This document shows positions 44,506 through 53,561 of a stretch of DNA of 64,000 bases, one piece after another. The notes below the pieces were generated by a model. That model did no database searches. It saw only the letters and a program-made list of their open reading frames with translations, and was not told the DNA's origin. The position numbers were made by a program, and so were the translations under genes. This DNA is from Lewinellaceae bacterium (lineage in GTDB: Bacteria; Bacteroidota; Bacteroidia; Chitinophagales; Saprospiraceae): assembly GCA_016716135.1 (NCBI GenBank), contig JADJWX010000001.1:89098-153097 (forward strand). The letters run 5' to 3'. Within the stretch, counting starts at the first letter, position 1, and every line of letters begins with the position of its first letter.

Positions 44506-47061
44506 TCAAAAATCCATCCGCACCCGAAAATTCACCCGCCGCCCAGTCAGATAATTCGGAATGGCATACTGCACGTTCGTGATCGCTTTGATCCAGGTGT
44601 TCGAGGCTTCGTTGGCTACTTTGAGCAGGTTGAACACTTCGAGGCTGGCCCAGGTGTTGCGCGTGAAGCGCAGGAAATGTTTGGGCCGCCGGTTGCGCCA
44701 CTCCTGTTTCCAGAGTTGAAACCCGAACCCGATATCCACGCGGTGGTAGGGCGTGAAGCGGTATGGATTGCGGTAGATCACGTTGTTGTCCACCACACCA
44801 AAAGGCAACCCCGTACCCACCGTAAAATTCAGGTGCATGCGGATGTTTTTGTTGCGACGCAGGTAATCCTGAAAAAACGTGGACAGCGTAAGGAAACGGT
44901 CCGTCGGCCGGGGTACGTCCTTCACATCACGACCTTCCGTATCGCCGAGTTCCCGGATTTGGTGCTGCACCCCGTCGATAGCCTCCCGGGTACGCAGGAG
45001 CGAGAGGTTGACCCAACTTTCCGCGCCGGGCACAAATTCTCCGTTCAGACGGATATCAATGCCGGTTGCATACCCCCTGGAATCATTGGCGCCGGCATAG
45101 CGGATACGCACGTTATCGAGGTCGTACGACACCAGGTCCCACATTTGTTTGTAATACGCCTCCGTGATCAGGCGCATTTTCACCGGGCGGCGTTTTCCCC
45201 AAAGAAAATCGTAGGTGAAGCCCGCTACCACATGCGCCGATTTTTGCGCCTGCACGTTTTTGTTCACCACGCCGTTGAGGCCGCGCAACTCCCGGTAAAA
45301 CGGCGGTTGAAAATACAGCCCGCCCGCCAGCCGGTACGACACATCCTGGCGGATGTTCAGCGGTTTGTACAGCATTTGCACCCGCGGCGTCACCAGCCAG
45401 CCCTGGTTGAGGTCCCAGTACTGCCCGCGCACCCCGGCGGTCACCTGGAACTCCCGCACACCGTCTTGCCGCCAGGTCCAGGTATCCTGGAAAAAGGCGG
45501 TGATGCGGTTGCTGTTCAGGTCGTTTTGCGTTTTGAGCACTTTGCGGACCAGCAGAAAATTGGTGTCGTAGGGCAGGGAGTACAGCGCCGAGTCGAGGCG
45601 CTCCCACTCGTTGATCTCATCCACCACGGCTTCGTTTTGCCACTTGACCGACCATTGCAAAAAATGGCTGCGGGTGAGGCCGGCGTCCTGCAAGTCGTTT
45701 TGCAATTCGATGCCACCGCGGTACTCGGCGTTGCGCACGTCAAAAGTCAGGTAATTGCGGATCCAGGTATGCTGGGTGCCGGTGCCGAGAATGTTGACGA
45801 TCTCGCCGAATTCGTCGGAGCCCAGGTTCTCCTCGATCTCGCCGAGGATGTAGTAGCCCAGGATGTCAAAACGCTCATTTTCCTGGCTGCGCCAGGCAGA
45901 GGCCAGAAACTTGTGATACAGCGGATTGCGCGCGCGGTCGGGCAGGTAGGTCAGCGAAACGCCGCCCATGGCCTGGGTAAAATCGTCGACTTCCTGCCCC
46001 TCGAAGGCCGTGCGCAGTTGCAGGGCAAAGTCGATCAGGCCGAACGCGCGCACCAGGCTTTCAGGCTCGAAGCGATACACCGAGCGGTTGTAATTGCCGA
46101 TGAGGCCGACCTGCCAGTCGCGGCTCAGGTCGTAGGTCAGGTAGGTCTGGATATCGTAAAAATCGGGCAGGTACTCCCCTTTCACGTCGAGGCTGCCGAG
46201 CAGGGTGCGGGTGGTTTTGTACCGCGCGCCGACGAGGTAGCGAAAGGCCTTGTACGGGTCATTCCGGTTTTTCCAACTGCCCTCCACATGTGCCGAAGCG
46301 CCGAGCAGGCTGGCGCTCGCGCTGGCGCGCAAACTATCGGGCCGTTTGTATTTCACATCCAGCACCGACGACATTTTGTCGCCGTATTTCGCCTGAAATC
46401 CACCCGAGGAAAACGACAGATCGCGCACCAGGTCAATATTCGGGAAAGTCAGGCCTTCCTGCTGGCCGGCGCGGATAAGTTGCGGTCGGTAAATTTCAAA
46501 ATCGTTGACGTACACCAGGTTTTCATCATAGTTGCCGCCGCGCACCTGGTACTGCGACGTGAGTTCACCGCCGGCGCCGGTGTTGGTGCCCAGGGCGATG
46601 TGCGGAAGCACGCTTTCGAGGTTGCCGGTAGAGCTGGGCAGTAGTTTGAGGTCTTCAATGTTGCGTTCGCGCACCATCCCCGCATCGTCGAGCCGGCGGT
46701 CGCGAATGATAACCTCCAGGTTCGATTCTGCCGGCGCCAGGGCTATATCGAGGGCAAAGCGGGCGCCGGGTTGCAGGGGCAGCACATCGGTGTTGCTGTC
46801 TTTGTACGCCACCCGCCGGAAGCCCAGGATGATGCGTTGGCCCGCCGGCACCTGGATGGCGTAGTTGCCCTGTTCATCCGTACTGACGGCGGTGTTCGCA
46901 TCTTTCACAAACACCGTGACGAACTCGATGGGCTGCTCGGTGGCGGCGTCGGTGATGCGGCCGAAAACGGTGGCGGTTTGTTGGGCGGTGGCGGTGGCGA
47001 TGGTTAAAAGGAGGAGTAACAGGGTTACGTTTAGCCCTCGGCTTCGGCGCGTCGGCCCCAC
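44506..47061 (-). CDS. TonB-dependent receptor with carboxypeptidase-regulatory-like domain
   Basis: 851 residues from a GTG at 47061; a TTG at 47100 would add 13, and no ATG exists upstream in frame. From the GTG the signal peptide is ideal (RRSRGLNVTLLLLLLTIATATAQ). Residues about 30-105 form the CarboxypepD_reg-like domain (GRITDAATEQPIEFVTVFVK). The plug follows (LPSSTGNLESVLPHIALG, YQVRGGNYDENLVYVNDFEI), then a beta-barrel ending NYLTGRRVNFRVRMDF. It is an outer-membrane transporter or signalling receptor; no SusD partner is adjacent. The start codon and a GGAGG-like sequence come from a G-rich repeat. Confidence 0.9.
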   Translation of the reverse strand: MGPTRRSRGLNVTLLLLLLTIATATAQQTATVFGRITDAATEQPIEFVTVFVKDANTAVSTDEQGNYAIQVPAGQRIILGFRRVAYKDSNTDVLPLQPGARFALDIALAPAESNLEVIIRDRRLDDAGMVRERNIEDLKLLPSSTGNLESVLPHIALGTNTGAGGELTSQYQVRGGNYDENLVYVNDFEIYRPQLIRAGQQEGLTFPNIDLVRDLSFSSGGFQAKYGDKMSSVLDVKYKRPDSLRASASASLLGASAHVEGSWKNRNDPYKAFRYLVGARYKTTRTLLGSLDVKGEYLPDFYDIQTYLTYDLSRDWQVGLIGNYNRSVYRFEPESLVRAFGLIDFALQLRTAFEGQEVDDFTQAMGGVSLTYLPDRARNPLYHKFLASAWRSQENERFDILGYYILGEIEENLGSDEFGEIVNILGTGTQHTWIRNYLTFDVRNAEYRGGIELQNDLQDAGLTRSHFLQWSVKWQNEAVVDEINEWERLDSALYSLPYDTNFLLVRKVLKTQNDLNSNRITAFFQDTWTWRQDGVREFQVTAGVRGQYWDLNQGWLVTPRVQMLYKPLNIRQDVSYRLAGGLYFQPPFYRELRGLNGVVNKNVQAQKSAHVVAGFTYDFLWGKRRPVKMRLITEAYYKQMWDLVSYDLDNVRIRYAGANDSRGYATGIDIRLNGEFVPGAESWVNLSLLRTREAIDGVQHQIRELGDTEGRDVKDVPRPTDRFLTLSTFFQDYLRRNKNIRMHLNFTVGTGLPFGVVDNNVIYRNPYRFTPYHRVDIGFGFQLWKQEWRNRRPKHFLRFTRNTWASLEVFNLLKVANEASNTWIKAITNVQYAIPNYLTGRRVNFRVRMDF

Positions 47062-47530
47062 CCCCGACCCCTCCCCGCCGCGGGGCTCCCGATTACCCAA
47101 AAGTTGAACGATTTTTTGGTGATGTATTAAACTTGAATTATGGTTTTTGATGGAACAATTCGCTCCGCCCTTGGTAACCCCACCCCCGGCCCCTCCCCAA
47201 GGGAGAGGGAGGCGCGACTTACACCGTAGATTACACGATCACCGTTGAACTGGGGTAATAAAATGCGGTCGACGCTACGGCTCCCCGCCCCCTTGGGGAG
47301 GGGCTGGGGGTGGGGTTGACACGGCGGAGCCAAATTTGCCTACATCTGCTTATCGATTTCAATCCTATTGCAAACATTTCAACCAACTTTAGGGTAATCG
47401 AGAGCCCCCGAGGGGAGGGGGGGCTGCCCTCACGATAATTGTCCATCCCAATATCGAGAGCAAAAAGTAGAGCGGAATGAAGCCCCCCTCCCCCCGGGGG
47501 GAGGGGATGGGGGTGGGGTTGACGCGGCGA
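47054..47530. repeat. Cluster of five CCCCTCCCC-type REP-like repeats
   Basis: Copies at about 47054-47090, 47176-47215, 47281-47327, 47403-47429 and 47481-47530, in both orientations. The shared core is GGGGAGGGG with GGGGTGGGG; the third and fifth both end TGGGGTTGAC-CGGCG. Each holds a short hairpin such as CCCCCCGGGGGG. Nothing coding was found in 47101-47584. The first copy reaches into the TonB-receptor start. Confidence 0.75.
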
Positions 47531-47584
47531 GGTAAAATTTTTCATTACTAACTTCCGAAAATTTAAATAGCGTTTTGAGTATCA

Positions 47585-48892
47585 TCATTCCCGCACAGGC
47601 AGTACCTCCGCCACCACAAATATGCTCCCGGTCACCACGATCAGGTCCTCCGGGGCGGCGGCACGTTTGGCGGCGCGAAGGGCATTTTTCACCGAGCTGT
47701 ACGCCCGGCCCGGCAGGCCCAAAGATGCCGCTTTTTCGCGCAGCGCGGTTGCTTCGAGCCCGCGCGGAATGTTGGCTTTGGCAAAATAATAGCGCGCCGA
47801 AGGCGGAAACAAGGCCAACACCGGATCGACCGACTTGTCGTTGACAAAACCGGTCACAAAATGCAACTGCCGGAAGGGCGCCGATTTTATGGCTTCAAGG
47901 GTGGTGCGCAGGCCGGCTTCATTGTGGGCGCTGTCGCACAGCACGGTGGGTTTTTGGCCAATCAGTTGCCAGCGACCTATGAAGCGGGTGAGCCGTTTAA
48001 GGTTTTTCAGACCGGTTTGAAAAATTTCGAGTTTGGGAGGGCCGGTACGCGCCGGCAAGTCGAGCCACTCCCAGGCCTGCAAGGCTGTGGTTACATTTTT
48101 TTGCAAATAAGGACCGGCAGCATCCACATCCAGTTTTTCCAAAAAAAGTCGGCCTTGTTTGAACACGGAAAAATGCGCGGTTTTCCAGTTGGGCGGACTG
48201 GCTTCCACCAGTTCGAACTGTTGATCGGCAAACACAATTTCCGAACCCGTTTCGGCGGCTTTTTTCAAAAAAACCGGAGCCGACTCGGGGTGTGTTTCGC
48301 CGATAACCACCGGAACGCCCGGCTTGATAATGCCGGCTTTTTCTCCCGCAATCAGCGGCAGGGTGTCGCCGAGCATGTTTTGATGATCGTAGCTGATGTT
48401 GGTGATCACACTGAGCAGTGGGGTAATGATGTTGGTGCTGTCGAGGCGCCCGCCCAGGCCGACCTCCACGATGGCGATATCGACCTGCTCCCGGGCAAAA
48501 TAATCGAAAGCCATAGCCACGCAGAGCTCGAAAAAAGAGGGCTGAATTTCTTCGATTTTCGCGCGGTGTTTTTCCACGAAGTCCACCACCTGTTTCCTGG
48601 AAATATACTGCCCGTCAATTTTAATACGCTCGCGAAAATCCTTGTAGTGCGGGCTCACGTAGAGGCCCGTTTTCAGTCCGGCAGCCTGGCAGGCCGCGGC
48701 CAGCATGTGACTGACAGAGCCCTTGCCGTTGGTGCCGGCGATGTGGACGCTTTTGAATTTTGTGTGTGGGTTGTCCAGATAGGCACACAGCGCCAGGGTG
48801 TTGCCCAGGTCTTTTTTGTACGCCGCCGGCCCTACCCGTTGAAACATGGGCAACTGGGCGTAGAGGTAATTGAGTGCGTCGCGGTAAAGCAT
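47585..48892 (-). CDS. folC: Bifunctional folylpolyglutamate/dihydrofolate synthase
   Basis: 435 residues. It adds glutamate to dihydropteroate or folates using ATP. Hallmarks: P-loop AGTNGKGSVSHMLAAA, then GLYVSPHYKDFRERIKI, VEVGLGGRLDSTN, ITNISYDHQNMLGDTL, EKAGIIKPGVP and the C-terminal VLCDSAHNEAGLRTTLEAI. Length fits FolC. It is preceded by an ATCCGCAATCCG-type repeat. No co-transcribed neighbour is evident. Confidence 0.93.
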   Translation of the reverse strand: MLYRDALNYLYAQLPMFQRVGPAAYKKDLGNTLALCAYLDNPHTKFKSVHIAGTNGKGSVSHMLAAACQAAGLKTGLYVSPHYKDFRERIKIDGQYISRKQVVDFVEKHRAKIEEIQPSFFELCVAMAFDYFAREQVDIAIVEVGLGGRLDSTNIITPLLSVITNISYDHQNMLGDTLPLIAGEKAGIIKPGVPVVIGETHPESAPVFLKKAAETGSEIVFADQQFELVEASPPNWKTAHFSVFKQGRLFLEKLDVDAAGPYLQKNVTTALQAWEWLDLPARTGPPKLEIFQTGLKNLKRLTRFIGRWQLIGQKPTVLCDSAHNEAGLRTTLEAIKSAPFRQLHFVTGFVNDKSVDPVLALFPPSARYYFAKANIPRGLEATALREKAASLGLPGRAYSSVKNALRAAKRAAAPEDLIVVTGSIFVVAEVLPVRE

Positions 48893-48900
48893 TTCGAGTA

Positions 48901-49041
48901 CGGATCACGGATTGCGGATTATTGCACCACTCCGGAAATAAAAGTGCAAACATACGGCCTGGCTTTTTAGTAAATGCGACACCCCAAACCAATCCGGAAA
49001 GGTGAACCACTCCACAATCCGTAATCCGCAATCCGTAATGG
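48901..49041. repeat. ATTGCGGATT-type inverted repeat
   Basis: CGGATCACGGATTGCGGATT at 48901 and AATCCGTAATCCGCAATCCG near 49017 are imperfect inverted arms about 80 bp apart. It fills the divergent gap between folC and the glycosyltransferase. No gene is seen in 48893-49160. Confidence 0.6.
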
Positions 49042-49160
49042 AAACTCCGTATGTTTGCAGCGTTGCTGCTATGCCCTTGAGTTAAAACCTGGCGCGTGTG
49101 TTTTACGCTGTTTGCCTCCGGCAAAATAAAATCGGCGCTTAATCCAATTGCCTGCTTACC

Positions 49161-50207
49161 ATGAAAATCCTTTTTGTACTCAACAGCCGAATCCCGACCA
49201 AAAGTTACGACGACGCCGAACGTGTCATGTGGTGGCTGGGGCTCCAGTTGCACGGTATAGGCCATGAGCCGATGTTTTTAGTAAAAAAAGATTCGGTGTG
49301 TCACTTTGGACCCGTGTTTGTTCTTGATGAAAAAAAAATGCTTTCGGTGCAAATTCCGGAAGATGTAGACCTGGTCCATTTTTTTTACCGGCCGCCGGTG
49401 GAAAAATTTGATGTTGAAAAGCCCTATTTGATCACCAATTTTGAGAACAGCCTGGAGGCGGAAACATTTGACCGCAACACGGTATTTCTGTCGGCAAACC
49501 ATGCGGCGCGGCACGGAGGGAAGGTGTTTGTTTATCCGGGCCTGCATTTTCAGGACTATGGCGCTGTTCTGCTCGATTTCCCGCGCAACTATTTTCATTT
49601 TCTGGGCGATGCAGCCTGGCGGGGCAAGAATGTGCGGGGCGCCATCGACCTGGCTTCCAAAGCCGGCGTTCGGGTGCATATTATCGGCGGCTCGCGGGTC
49701 AATTTCCGCAAAGGGCTGCGCATCACGCTCAGTCCGAGCGCCCGTTTTCACGGCGTGCTGAACAGCGACGGCCGCAACATGATGCTCAACGGTTCCCGGG
49801 GGTTACTTTTCCCCATCCTCACCCATGAACCCTTCGGCCTGGCTGTGCCCGAAAGCCTGTACTTCGGTTGCCCGGTTATCGGTACGCCCTACGGGGCTTT
49901 GCCGGAGTTGATCTGCGACTACGGCAAAACGAAAAAACAAGCGCCTCACAATCCGGGAGCAACCTGCACTTCCGATGTCGGCCTGCTCTCCACCAAACAC
50001 ACCGACTTGCTGGAGGCGATTCAAAATACGGACCAGTTTAAACCCGAGCGCTGCCAGGAGTATGCGCTCGATTGTTTTTCTGCCCAACGCATGGCACAGG
50101 ATTACCTGCAACTTTATGAAGCGGTGCTCAATGGGAAACCCCTGCATGCTAAAGCGCCAAGCATGCCGGAGGCGCCGGATACGTCGTTTTTGCCGTTGGG
50201 TGAGTGA
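49161..50207 (+). CDS. Glycosyltransferase, GT4-like
   Basis: 348 residues, cytosolic. The start MKILFVLNSRIPTKSYDDAE fits the N-terminal Rossmann domain of GT-B enzymes. The nucleotide-sugar motif is LFPILTHEPFGLAVPESLYF with E-x7-type spacing (HEPFGLAVPE), followed by GCPVIGTPYGALPELI. N-terminal length is short for GT4 but complete. The next gene, crtZ, begins 61 bp later; a role in carotenoid glycosylation is possible but is only suggested by position. Confidence 0.85.
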   Translation: MKILFVLNSRIPTKSYDDAERVMWWLGLQLHGIGHEPMFLVKKDSVCHFGPVFVLDEKKMLSVQIPEDVDLVHFFYRPPVEKFDVEKPYLITNFENSLEAETFDRNTVFLSANHAARHGGKVFVYPGLHFQDYGAVLLDFPRNYFHFLGDAAWRGKNVRGAIDLASKAGVRVHIIGGSRVNFRKGLRITLSPSARFHGVLNSDGRNMMLNGSRGLLFPILTHEPFGLAVPESLYFGCPVIGTPYGALPELICDYGKTKKQAPHNPGATCTSDVGLLSTKHTDLLEAIQNTDQFKPERCQEYALDCFSAQRMAQDYLQLYEAVLNGKPLHAKAPSMPEAPDTSFLPLGE

Positions 50208-50268
50208 ATCCGGCTCTGTAAACCATATTGAATTACCGGTGTTTATTCGTCAATTCAATACGAGAAAA

Positions 50269-50748
50269 ATGACCTGGTTACTGTACACACTCATTACGCT
50301 GGCCGCTTATGTCGGCATGGAATTTATGGCTTGGTTTACCCATAAATATTTGATGCACGGCTGGCTGTGGAACTGGCATGAAGACCACCACAAGCCCAAA
50401 CACGAGAAAGAAGGTTTTTTTGAAAAAAATGACCGCTTTTTCCTGGTTTTTGCTATTCCAAGTATGCTTTGCTATATGATCGGCGGGCTCACCACCCATT
50501 TTTGGGTGCTGTTCATCGGGGTTGGGATTTCCCTGTACGGTCTTACCTATTTTCTGATCCACGATGTATATATCCACCAGCGCTTCAGCTGGTTCCGGCA
50601 ACTGGACGGCAAATACTCCCGCGCTATCCTGCGGGCGCATGGCGCGCACCACGCCAAAACGACAAAAGAGGACTGCGAGTCGTTTGGGCTCCTGGTGGTG
50701 TCGTCGAAGTATTTCAGGAAACGAACAAAAAAGAATTCAGAGGAATAA
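50269..50748 (+). CDS. crtZ: Beta-carotene hydroxylase (sterol desaturase superfamily)
   Basis: 159 residues from the ATG at 50269. The frame is open far upstream, but that part lies over the glycosyltransferase gene in another frame. Four His clusters for a di-iron centre are complete: H25-x4-H30, H37-x2-H40-H41, H98-x4-H103 and H124-x2-H127-H128. Transmembrane helices surround them (LLYTLITLAAYVGMEFMAWF and others). The enzyme adds hydroxyls to beta-carotene, giving zeaxanthin. No other crt genes are in the window, so the pathway is inferred from this member. Confidence 0.9.
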   Translation: MTWLLYTLITLAAYVGMEFMAWFTHKYLMHGWLWNWHEDHHKPKHEKEGFFEKNDRFFLVFAIPSMLCYMIGGLTTHFWVLFIGVGISLYGLTYFLIHDVYIHQRFSWFRQLDGKYSRAILRAHGAHHAKTTKEDCESFGLLVVSSKYFRKRTKKNSEE

Positions 50749-50781
50749 AGAGGCCAGAATGCCGCCGTGCCTTTTAACATG

Positions 50782-50985
50782 TTAGAAATGATACCACTTG
50801 TTCCGGGGCGGCGGGTCTTGGTCATACCCGGAGGACAGGAGGATGCCCAGCGCCATTACAACGATCAATACCAGGACCAATAACTGGCTCACCGATGCAA
50901 ACCAGCTGTCGGGCATGGCGCCGGCCAACAGCACGATCAGTAAGGCTGCAAGCGAAACTCCGATGGCTATAGTGCGGTAATGCAT
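50782..50985 (-). CDS. Small two-helix membrane protein
   Basis: 67 residues from MHYRTIAIGVSL. Two hydrophobic helices: about 5-24 (TIAIGVSLAALLIVLLAGAM) and 32-52 (VSQLLVLVLIVVMALGILLS). The C-terminal DQDPPPRNKWYHF is typical of small Bacteroidota membrane proteins. An upstream ATG at 51042 would add 19 residues derived from an ATGAAT repeat and is rejected. No function known. Confidence 0.55.
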   Translation of the reverse strand: MHYRTIAIGVSLAALLIVLLAGAMPDSWFASVSQLLVLVLIVVMALGILLSSGYDQDPPPRNKWYHF

Positions 50986-51000
50986 CGTTACAATTTTAAT

Positions 51001-51094
51001 TATGAATGATGAATTATGAATGATGAGTGATGAGTAGTTCACCCTTATGGGATAGTATACCTATTCATCATTTATCGTTCATAATTCATCATTA
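51001..51094. repeat. ATGAATTATGAAT-type low-complexity inverted repeat
   Basis: TATGAATGATGAATTATGAA at 51001 and its inverse-like TTCATAATTCATCATT near 51078 form imperfect arms. A related stretch lies upstream of ahcY at 35829. Confidence 0.55.
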
Positions 51095-51436
51095 AAACGG
51101 TTCCCAATCCTCCCCCAAACCTTCCGCCGGGTGCCAGAAATGCCGGTCAAAATTGGTCACCCGGTCGTTTTCAACTTGAACGCCCTCGGCTTCCAAAAGT
51201 TCACACATCATTGTTGGTGTGGGAAAATGATGCCGCCCGCTGAGTTCGCCTTTTCGATTGACAACCCGGTGCGCCGGCACGCCATCGCCCGCAATGCTGT
51301 TGTTGAGCGCCCAGCCAACCATGCGCGCGGCGCCCAGGGCCAGAAAATCAGCAATAGCGCCATAGGTCGTCACGCGGCCTGGCGGCACTTCGCGGGTCAC
51401 CGCGTAAACCAAATCGAAGTAGGAGGGTTGTTGCAT
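51092..51436 (-). CDS. Alkyltransferase-like protein (MGMT fold without catalytic Cys)
   Basis: 114 residues from the ATG at 51436. It has the DNA-binding half of O6-methylguanine-DNA methyltransferase: VPPGRVTTYGAIADFLALGA, RMVGWALNNS, then VPAHRVVNRKGELSG. The catalytic PCHR motif reads PAHR, so it cannot take up an alkyl group. Alkyltransferase-like proteins bind O6-alkylguanine and call nucleotide excision repair. Length fits the class. The gene lies between two minus- and plus-strand neighbours with no operon. Confidence 0.85.
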   Translation of the reverse strand: MQQPSYFDLVYAVTREVPPGRVTTYGAIADFLALGAARMVGWALNNSIAGDGVPAHRVVNRKGELSGRHHFPTPTMMCELLEAEGVQVENDRVTNFDRHFWHPAEGLGEDWEPF

Positions 51437-51541
51437 AACGGGCATGGAGAGCTAATGCAGGGAAAAAAACACTTGAACAGGCGCCGGCCTGATTATTTTA
51501 GCCCAAATTTATCAAAATAAATCCTTGACATTTATTTCCAC

Positions 51542-53537
51542 ATGCATTTACCGCTACTCGAAGATCTCCTCATACTGCTCAGTTTTTCCGTTGTTATAGT
51601 TTTTATTTTACAACGCCTGAAACTGCCCTCCATCCTGGGTTTTTTGGTAACGGGCATGGTGATTGGCCCTTACGGATTCAGTTTAATTGATGCTGTTGAA
51701 CAGGTGGAAATTATTTCCCGAGATCGGGGTAATTCTTTTGTTGTTTGTGATCGGGATGGAGTTGTCGTTAAAACAACTTTCCGCCATAAAAAAGACCGTT
51801 TTTGTCGGTGGTTTTTTACAAGTGGGGATAACGGTTATGGTGACCGGCGGCGCTTATTATCTGCTGGGTTATCCGGCAAACGAGGCGGTGTTTGTCGGTT
51901 TCCTGTTTTCACTTTCAAGTACGGCGATTGTGCTGAAAGTGTTTCAGGACAGGAACGAGATTTCCACGCCACAAGGCCGGAATGCGCTTGCCATTTTGAT
52001 TTTTCAGGATATTATCGTGGTGCCCATGATGTTGGTCACCCCAATTATGGCAGGCAAAACGACGGATATCACGCAAAGCGTCCTGCTGCTTTTGGTTAAA
52101 ACACTGGTTGTGGTGGTCATTACGATCGTCAGTGCGCGGTATATCGTGCCCCGGTTTATGCATTTGATCGCGAAAACGAAAAGTAAGGAATTGTTCCTGC
52201 TCACCACCATAACCCTGTGTTTTGCCGTTGCTTTTTTGACGTCGGAAGCCGGGCTTTCGCTCGCGTTGGGCGCTTTTCTTGCGGGCTTGATCATTTCCGA
52301 ATCGGAATACAGCCACCAGGCGACCAGCATCATTTTACCGTTCCGGGAGTTGTTTACCAGTTTCTTTTTCATCTCGGTCGGCATGTTGCTCGATCTGCGT
52401 TTTTTCCTGGATCATTTTTCAACCATAATGCTCCTGGTAGTGGGGGTTTATTTTATAAAATCAATGATCGCATCCTTCGCTGTTGCGGTGCTCAAATACC
52501 CGGCCCGCACCGTTTTCCTGACTGGTTTGGCGCTGTTCCAGGTGGGCGAGTTTGCCTTTATTTTGTCAAAAGTGGGCATCGCGAACGGCTTGCTTTCGGA
52601 AGCTACCAACCAGTATTTTTTGGCCGTCTCCATTGTCTCCATGTTATTGACGCCCTTTGTGATCATTTTCGCCGAAGACATTACCAACTCCATCCTGAAA
52701 TCCAAACTTGGCGATGCGCTAAGCAACAGATTTGCAAAAAACATAACCGGTGAAATTGTCGAAACCGACAATCTGCAAAACCACCTGGTGATCATTGGTT
52801 ACGGCATCAACGGCTCCAACCTGGCCAAAGCGGCCCGCTACAGCAATATCCCCTACATCGTGCTCGAAATGAACGCCCATATCGTTCAATCAGAACGAAA
52901 GCGGAATACCCCCATCCTGTTTGGCGACGCCTCGCATCCGCACATCCTGGAGACGGTGCAGGTAAACCGGGCACGGGCGGTGGTTATCGCAATTTCCGAT
53001 CCTTTCGCCACCAAAACCATCATTAGTAACATCCGGACAATCTCCCAGTCGGTCTACGTGCTGGTGCGCACCCGCTACGTACGGGAGATCAACGAACTGT
53101 TTGCGCTGGGCGCCGACGAAGTGATCCCCGAAGAATTTGAAACTTCCGTGGAGATTTTTTCGCGGGTTTTGCACAACTTCCTGATCCCGACGGAAGACAT
53201 CGAGCAATTCATCGATCGGATCCGCGCCGACAATTACAAGCTCTTCCAGTCGCACAAAACCGTTTCCAAAACAGTTAAACCCGTCAAACCGGCCGACTTT
53301 AAAGTTACCTGCATCCGCATAGGCGCCGACAGCGGCGGCATTGTCGGTAAACGCCTGGAGACGTTGAACATCGATGCCGAATTCGGTGTCAATATTATCG
53401 CCATTTCCAGGCATGGGAAACTGCTCACCAGCCTTGACACTGAAGAAAAACTGCTGCAAAACGACCTGGTTTTTGTGCTCGGTGATCCCGCGCATGTTGA
53501 AAACTTCCACAAGGCCGTGAGCATTCCAAAACGGTGA
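51542..53537 (+). pseudogene. CPA2 cation:proton antiporter with TrkA domains, one-base frameshift
   Basis: The first frame gives the true N-terminus (LLEDLLILLSFSVVIVFILQ, LVTGMVIGPYGFSLIDAVEQ) as far as VEIIS. The second frame continues from PEIGVILLLFVIGMELSLKQ to the end at 53537. Removing one C from CCC at 51717-51719 joins them as VEIISEIGVILLLF, giving 664 residues. It has about 12 helices, then RCK/TrkA-N (VIIGYGINGSNLAKAARYSN) and TrkA-C (DFKVTCIRIGADSGGIVGKR). KefB-like members exchange K+ or Na+ for H+ and respond to nucleotides. The frame break is probably a sequencing error. Confidence 0.82.
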
Positions 53538-53561
53538 GGTTTGGCCCCGCAGCCGGCCTTT

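Noticed and set aside
44458..46644. 728-residue plus-strand open frame across the TonB receptor
   Set aside because: Antisense shadow caused by GC-biased codons; the minus strand encodes a clear plug and barrel.
50208..50268. Extended N-terminus of CrtZ from 49975
   Set aside because: The extra 98 residues overlap the glycosyltransferase in another frame and are rich in Arg and Cys without helices; the ATG at 50269 starts at the first true helix.
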